Assembly: GCA_051294375.1 (NCBI GenBank) | Contig: CM119271.1 | Coordinates: 15,444,770 to 15,508,769, forward strand | DNA length: 64,000 bases | From: Paraspadella gotoi | Lineage: Eukaryota > Chaetognatha | Reading direction: 5' to 3' | Shown: positions 58,801 to 64,000 of the stretch, piece after piece | Position numbering within the stretch: the first letter of the stretch is position 1 | Layout: each line of letters opens with the position of its first letter | Notes under the pieces: generated by a model | Told to the model about the DNA's origin: nothing | The model's database searches: none | What the model saw: the letters and a program-made list of their open reading frames with translations, nothing else | Program-made: the position numbers and the translations under genes

Positions 58801-60464
58801 CCGAGATCATTGGATCAAGTGTTACTTGAACGAAGAACAGAACGAGTTTCATCAAATTCACGATCTCAACATCACAGTGGCAAAGTTTTATAAGTATGTT
58901 TAACACTTTGTTTAACACTTTGTTTAACACTTTGTTTTTATGATTAATTTATTATGAGCATCATGTGAATTCCATTCAGTTTTTTTTCGAATAAGTAAAC
59001 AAGCAAAGGGAGGAAATAAGAGCGATTTTGAACCGAAGCCTACTTTTCACCTCCAGAATCTCTGCTTGACGCCCACGAGACGGAAATGGCGCGACTTCCG
59101 CTCTTACTACGACCAACGCCTTCCCCTTTTCGTGGCCCTCGAAGGCTGGGACCACCTTTGGGAACAGTTCATCGAGTTCGATCGAAGAGCCAACGATCCC
59201 AACCGCTTCCCAGGCGGCGAGCCGGGCTTTTACAGGCAAGATTACGCGGGTATTAAACGTGGTAACCTCTAAACTCAATTGCCATCGAGTTCTCAATTTC
59301 ATTTGCAATATTATCTTATTTAAGATTCTTTGTTGTACATTTGTGGGCTCGAGTTACTTCTGCTCATCATATTTAAATACGCTGATAAGTGCTATTTTTC
59401 TATTCATTTGATATTTAGATACACTGAATGTACGATCGTTTTATTTCCCAGGAGGAAAAAGAGAGAAAAAAGTTTTCTCTCAAATTTCCCAAAATGGAGA
59501 AAGAGTTGGAGGAAGAGATTTCGCGCTGGGAGGAAGAGAACGGAGAAAAGTTTCTCATTTTAGGCGGGAATTTTCGAGAATTTGTTGAGATTAGAAGAAA
59601 GAGTGGGAGATTCGAAAGGAACAGGTTGGTGGATACCGAATCTCTCTCTCTCTCTCTCTATTTCAAATTATTATAAATTTATTCAATATTCGTCTATTCA
59701 TCCAGGAGAAACAGGAGCGGGTCCGCCAGCGAGGGAACCAAAGGCGATGTGAACTCATGGAGGCAAATCGAAAGCAAGAGACGCCGACGAAGCGGCGAAT
59801 GGGACCGAAAAGTCCAAAGGTTCTCAGGTTAGTAAACAAAGTAGAGCGAATCATTTATTAAGAGTCACTGCTCCGTCTCGACTCCAATTAAGTCAGCATC
59901 GCCTTTTGTATCTTTCCTCCCTTTCTTGAACTGTTCATAGACGCGACTTCACTCCAGTCGAGGTAGAATGATTATTTGAAACTGAAGTTGCCTATTTTTA
60001 ACCCTCGAGCTTCTTTGCCAGTCCGCCTTTTTTGCGGTGTTTTTTTTTTTTTTTTTATCAGACTCCATAGTATTGTTTAATGAAAGAGTTTTTTTGGTTA
60101 TTAATTTCGTAAATTAACGCATTTCTTGTCAAATTGTTTTTCAGTGCGACAACAAAATAAACGGGCGAAGGCGGACGACTTAAAGATCCCTCGATCGGCC
60201 ACATTCACCCGGAGTCCCGGTCGAGCAAATTCCAACCTTCAACTCATCAACGTCGATCTCCCTTCGCCTCCTCTCCGGCCGCCACGCCCAACGACCCGCC
60301 GACGCGGCTTCTGCCGACGACTCCGGCGGCGGAAGCGGCGGCAAAAGAAGATGAAGCCGCCGCCGACGCCGGGTCATCGAAGAATTCTGTCGGCGGCTAA
60401 CAGCGACGACGCCATTAACGGAACTACGCGTTTCTTACGAAGTGGTGATGAATTTTACTATTGA
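55815..60464 (+). CDS. PRC1: protein regulator of cytokinesis 1 (MAP65/Ase1 family)
   Basis: A microtubule-bundling protein of the anaphase spindle midzone. Successive + exons match the PRC1 order. 55880-56040 holds MAQHLADFVSEMAKEEE. 57291-57432 holds SSELGMTP, then LLPVEVKRLKEEERI. 57640-57805 holds HRLGLPPRRDED and RRLEERVGELKE, and 58090-58160 holds LADEVLEQ then LERYID. 58500-58660 holds RRLQDLW and LGRDEEELTTFL, and 58735-58893 holds KIRDDIRDHWIKCYLNEEQ. 59060-59270 holds the signature LEGWDHLWEQFIEFDRRAND, 59452-59624 holds KMEKELEEEISRWEEENGEK, and 59705-59827 is a basic microtubule-binding part. 60145-60464 is a disordered tail with TPxKRR/SP motifs typical of CDK control. Coiled-coil helices fill most of it. 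Several exons need one-base corrections to stay in frame. A last exon may lie at 60658-60810. Confidence 0.85.
56041..57290. other. AT-rich PRC1 intron region
   Basis: Holds a SINE fragment (56134-56248) and otherwise AT-rich DNA. A short + frame at 57050-57118 (KKAVEDDDYARALIFLGEDG) could be a small exon but has no family match that I recognise. Confidence 0.5.
56134..56248 (+). mobile_element. SINE tail fragment (second tRNA family)
   Basis: CGCCTAGCAGTTAAGAGGGA and CTGATCCGAAGCTGAGGGAC match the tail of the element at 14880-15085 (- strand). The tRNA-like head is missing, so the copy is 5'-truncated, as expected for LINE-driven retroposition. Confidence 0.65.
57817..57880. repeat. 21-bp minisatellite in a PRC1 intron
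   Basis: Three units of GTCGAGTGGCGGGTCAATA with small changes. Confidence 0.85.
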
Positions 60465-60847
60465 ATTAATTATTAAATAATTTAAATTATAGTAAGTTCG
60501 GCTGCTTGCAAGGATTTTTAGTTGTGTAATAATTTTTGAGCCTTTTGTTTCAATTTATGTTCCTAAAAATAATTGTTAAGAGATAACCGTATCCAATATC
60601 CATAACACTGCGATATGGAAATGAGATTAAACCGCTAATATATTTAATTTCAGTGTTTTCAGCGACGGCGTCCGACCGGAGCACCGATCTTCGTCATTGA
60701 CGGACTTGAGAAACCCCGCCGGCCTCCGGTGCCGCGACGCCAATACTCCACGACGCCGCCGCCGTCACCGCCCCTCTCGTTCCTTTCGGCGCTGCTTTTA
60801 ACGAGTCCAACTTTTAATTTCTCCGCCTTCATTTCTTTTTTCTTTCT

Positions 60848-60896
60848 TCTTCTCGGCCACGCCACTCGCCCACTCGCCCACTCGCCCACTCAAGTC
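60848..60896. repeat. 9-bp tandem repeat near the PRC1 3' end
   Basis: CCCACTCG repeated four to five times (CGCCACTCGCCCACTCGCCC). It lies beyond the last likely PRC1 coding exon. Confidence 0.8.
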
Positions 60897-61867
60897 TTCC
60901 TCCTTCCGCTTTTGCTCACTTCGAAAAATAAAAATCGTTCGAATCTTCATTAGATTAAATTAATTAATAAAAAATGCAAAAATTGCGATATCGTGTTGAT
61001 TTCCCCTTTTCTCAGGGGATGTGATTGTAAAGAAAAAGCCATTCATCGATTTAAACGAGTAATCATTACATCCGGGGATTATGTGGGAGATCGGCGATGG
61101 ATTCATTTTCGTAGTCTTAGCTCGTTGCTCGACTCTTATATTATAAGCTAAGTAATTATTATCTTCGCGCACCTTATTAGTTATCTTATAATAATAATCA
61201 TATTTTAGGAATTATCGAAAGCTTAAGCGACTCTTTTCTCGCTAGGAACCCTTGCTTGTTCTCAATAATTGCAAGCTCGGGCTTGTCTATCGTCGCCGCA
61301 AATTTTTAAAAAAAGTTTGACGTCTATATCTTTGCAAAGACTTTGTGATCATTTGGGGAAAATTGTCTCCCGTCCAGTCAAAAGTTAATATCATCTTGTC
61401 GAGTGGCTTAACTCGGAAAATTTGTATAACGTTGTGGCAGAAATTATTTATTGTACTTTACAATGCTTTGTTCAAAGCTAATCCGTGCCAGAATATCTTC
61501 TTCTTTTTTCTTTATTTAAATCGAGACTGGTCACGATTTTAACAATATCGTATTCAATTTGCGAGGTTTTGGTTTTTTTGGTTTTTTTTTTTGTATTTCG
61601 CACTGTGACATTACTCATATTTTTTCGTTTCGATATTTATTTATTTTTTTATTTTCGGGTAATTATGATTTAATTGCGTCGATTTTGTGATTTAGTTGAA
61701 CAATAGAATAAAGAATATTCGTTTAATTTGCTTTTTTCTTTTGTACTATTTAATCCGTGCATCGTTTTGAATGTTTTTCTTTTTTTTTAATAATTAGGGC
61801 AAAAAAAAACAAAACAAAACAAAAAAACACCTTTTTATGTACATAAGATTTAAAACTTTTTAAAAAA
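60897..61867. other. intergenic DNA between PRC1 and the Ly6-type gene
   Basis: AT-rich with no gene; includes the upstream region of the Ly6-type gene. Confidence 0.5.
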
Positions 61868-63034
61868 ATGAATCTGTTAACGAAAGGAATCTTTGTCTGT
61901 CTCGTCGTCGTCGTCCTTCGATTCCACGTCGCGTCTTCCCTTTATTGCGTTCAATGTAATTCGAGGTAAGAATCATATTTCACCCTTTGCACTTTTTTTC
62001 CTTTTTTCTCATCTTTCATTTTTTTTCCTTCCCTTCGCTTTTCAATTTTTTACTATTTCTTACTATTTGTTACAACCAATATGAAATTATCCATTCATTT
62101 AAATAATAAGCCATCTTGCCCCTGACTTAGGACCGGCTATGAAATGACCTATCCCTAAGTATCTAAGTTCTCTCCTCCCCCCCTCTCTCCTGGCAGCGTG
62201 GACCCTCTCTGCACAGAGTTCTACACTTACCACGATCCTCCGGCGGCGACCAAATGCGAGACCATCTACGACGCCAAGTATGCGTCAAGACGACGGGCGT
62301 CTTCGGAGGAAAAGTCGGCACGCAGCGATTCTGTTCCTCGCGCGATCTCTTCAACAAATGCACTGTGAGTCATCCCTTGAGGCTGAATGGGGGGGGGCTG
62401 GTTGTATTTGTTTTCCTTTGTTTTGAGTTCGGTTTTTATCGTCGCAATCTTTTGCCCTTTTTTTGTTTTTATTGTATTACGAAGACATAAAAATATAAGA
62501 AATAAGAAGATTAGTTTTAATGAATCAAATTTCTGACGTTTAGCTTTGCTGTGAAGTATTTTATTATAAAAAAATAAAAAATAAGGGATAGCCCGATTTT
62601 TATAACATTTATACCAAATTCATATTTTATTAAATTTTAATTTTCTTTTAAAGTTTTGTAAAAAGGCTGAGTGCTTGTTTTTTTTTGGGGGGGGTTGGTT
62701 AGTTGTTTGGTTTTGTTTTGTGTTTCGTTTTTGATTTTATGGTTCGTTTTCTATTTCCATTTTTGTTTCGTTTTCTTTCCTGTTTCTTCGTATTTGCATT
62801 CAATTTCTCTCATTTTCCAAAAAGGATATCGGCTTCGCGGACCACGAGCGCATCTACCGCGCCTGCACCTACACCTGTCACGACGTCGACGGGTGCAACG
62901 GCGCCGAATCTCTCGGCGGCCGAAGCCTCAAAACCGGCGCCGTTTTCTTCGCCGGTCGCCGGCGTCGTTCGCTTTTTTGTGGAATTTTTGGAGAGGATGA
63001 AGCGACGGGGGGATTTGATATCGAAGGAGCATAA
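61868..63034 (+). CDS. secreted or GPI-anchored Ly6/three-finger domain protein
   Basis: Exons 61868-61965, 62197-62364 and 62825-63034 have GT-AG ends and agreeing phases. The N-terminus is a clear signal peptide (hydrophobic core IFVCLVVVVL, then VASSLYCVQC). The mature part shows a ten-cysteine Ly6/uPAR pattern: LYCVQC, PLC, TKC, YC(V), RFC, NKC, ACTYTC and the terminal DGCNG. The arrangement resembles invertebrate quiver/sleepless-type Ly6 proteins, which are usually GPI-anchored modulators of channels or receptors. The C-terminal anchor region is weak in this frame, perhaps because of an indel. One T appears to be missing at the TATGCGTC word near 62280, which breaks exon 2. The partner is unknown. 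It follows PRC1 by about 1 kb on the same strand. Confidence 0.75.
62071..62145 (-). repeat. R1 end fragment in intron 1 of the Ly6-type gene
   Basis: Reverse of the R1 right end: ACAACCAATATGAAATTATC, AATAAGCCATCTTGCCCCTG and ACTTAGGACCGGC. Confidence 0.7.
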
Positions 63035-64000
63035 CAAGCAAACAGAACTTAATTGATGGATTGATCGATTGATCGATCAAATCCATTTTGCCATTCATCG
63101 AAAGCCGCTTATTTCTCGGAAATGAAATCTATTGTAAAAATCATGATCTGTAAACAACGAAAACAAAATCTCGACTACTTATTTTTAAACGTTTTTTTTC
63201 TTTCAATTTTTCACGCTTGTACATTCCGACTTATTTCTTTGGAATTTTTGTATTATCCCCGATTTCGTATTATGTCGTTCTGGAATATAGAATACCCGAA
63301 TATGTTTTCTCCGATGGTTAATTTTTGAAAAGTCAGTTCGTTGATGTTAAGTATTTTACTAGTTGCGTTATACAATTTTGAATATATATATACATTGATC
63401 ATTGTAAATCCGTCCTTTGTGCCTTGGTGATTTGGTCGTTACTTAAAGGTGTACAATTTACATGCTTACATTTTCCACTTTATATTTACACACTTTCTCT
63501 CTGCCTTGTAAGAATCCTCCAGTAATAAAAGAATATCGTAGATAACTATTGGTTTTTTTTTCTTTCACAAGCTGCTTAGTCTTAACGTGAACTCTTTCTT
63601 TCCGTTTATAGTTGGACGAAGCGATAAGAAAAAAGAAAAGAATAAACTCTTACCCGATGATTCAGGTTGAACGAGAAAATAACGACCAAGTAAAGTGAAC
63701 ATCAAAAAATGTTTTAATTCTTTTTTGATTTGAAAGTTTTCAGTGGTTTATTTGCTTTGATATAAGTTAGCAAAGTCAAATACGAGGGAGTCTAGATTAT
63801 AATCGTCTACTACTGCGAGAAGCGCTGGTGTCTTGGTGGCTCGAAAAAGTCAAGAATTAGTAGACTGTGGCGGGTTAAAAATTAAGGAAGAATTGAGAGC
63901 TGCTTAGTGCTTACTGCTTTGCCCTTTGAACCCCCTAACAAAGAAAGAATGGAGAGACTTGACCGATGTTTTTTTTTTTTTTTGCTGCTATAACAATCGA
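63035..64000. other. 3' flank and intergenic DNA
   Basis: AT-rich with no gene. AATAAA-type signals near 63520 and 63640 could serve the Ly6-type gene. The words GCTTAGTGCTTACTGC near 63900 and at 56870 may be scraps of a repeat. Confidence 0.5.

Overview
The window is nuclear DNA from an animal, probably an invertebrate; I could not place it more precisely. Exons are GC-rich with many GAC, GTC and TCG codons, while introns and intergenic DNA are AT-rich. Introns have GT-AG ends, many of 50-600 bp. The gene set (SR proteins, hnRNP A/B-type protein, CLP1, NUP153, PIGG, TOM22, mitochondrial EF-Ts, PRC1 and a secreted Ly6-type protein) is metazoan. Four runs of N mark assembly gaps: three of exactly 25 bases and one of 596.

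Region 1-18.9 kb is gene-poor. It holds a 2.7-kb fold-back repeat, CT/GA microsatellites, and two zones (4.7-9.1 and 8.85-14.3 kb) where the same segments recur in shuffled order, inverted, with frequent indels and next to N gaps. These look like unpolished long-read sequence joined to polished contigs. A drug/metabolite-type transporter gene is caught in this: its first half (9.26-9.61 kb) is on + and its second half (10.55-11.2 kb) on -, while a noisy copy at 12.16-13.3 kb has both halves in order. tRNA-derived SINEs, a gap-interrupted hairpin and a dispersed repeat with ATTGGTTGTACCAAT ends follow.

Region 18.9-55.2 kb is gene-dense and almost all on the - strand. Three tandem two-RRM SR splicing factor genes (215, 235 and 245 aa, all intact) come first. 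The middle one carries an intact transporter gene on the opposite strand inside its 2-kb intron. Next are a 397-aa protein I do not recognise, PIGG (GPI ethanolamine phosphate transferase 2), CLP1 (RNA 5'-kinase of pre-mRNA 3'-end processing), an hnRNP A/B-like protein, nucleoporin NUP153, TOM22 and mitochondrial EF-Ts. The + strand then carries PRC1 (55.8-60.5 kb) and a signal-peptide Ly6/three-finger protein (61.9-63.0 kb).

Six of the eleven named genes act in nuclear RNA processing or export (three SR factors, CLP1, hnRNP, NUP153), a striking but possibly accidental cluster. Several other genes (PIGG, CLP1, NUP153, TOM22, EF-Ts, PRC1, Ly6) contain single- or two-base frame breaks, often in homopolymers, at points where the protein otherwise continues in family register. 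I read these as residual assembly errors rather than gene decay, because neighbouring genes are perfectly intact.
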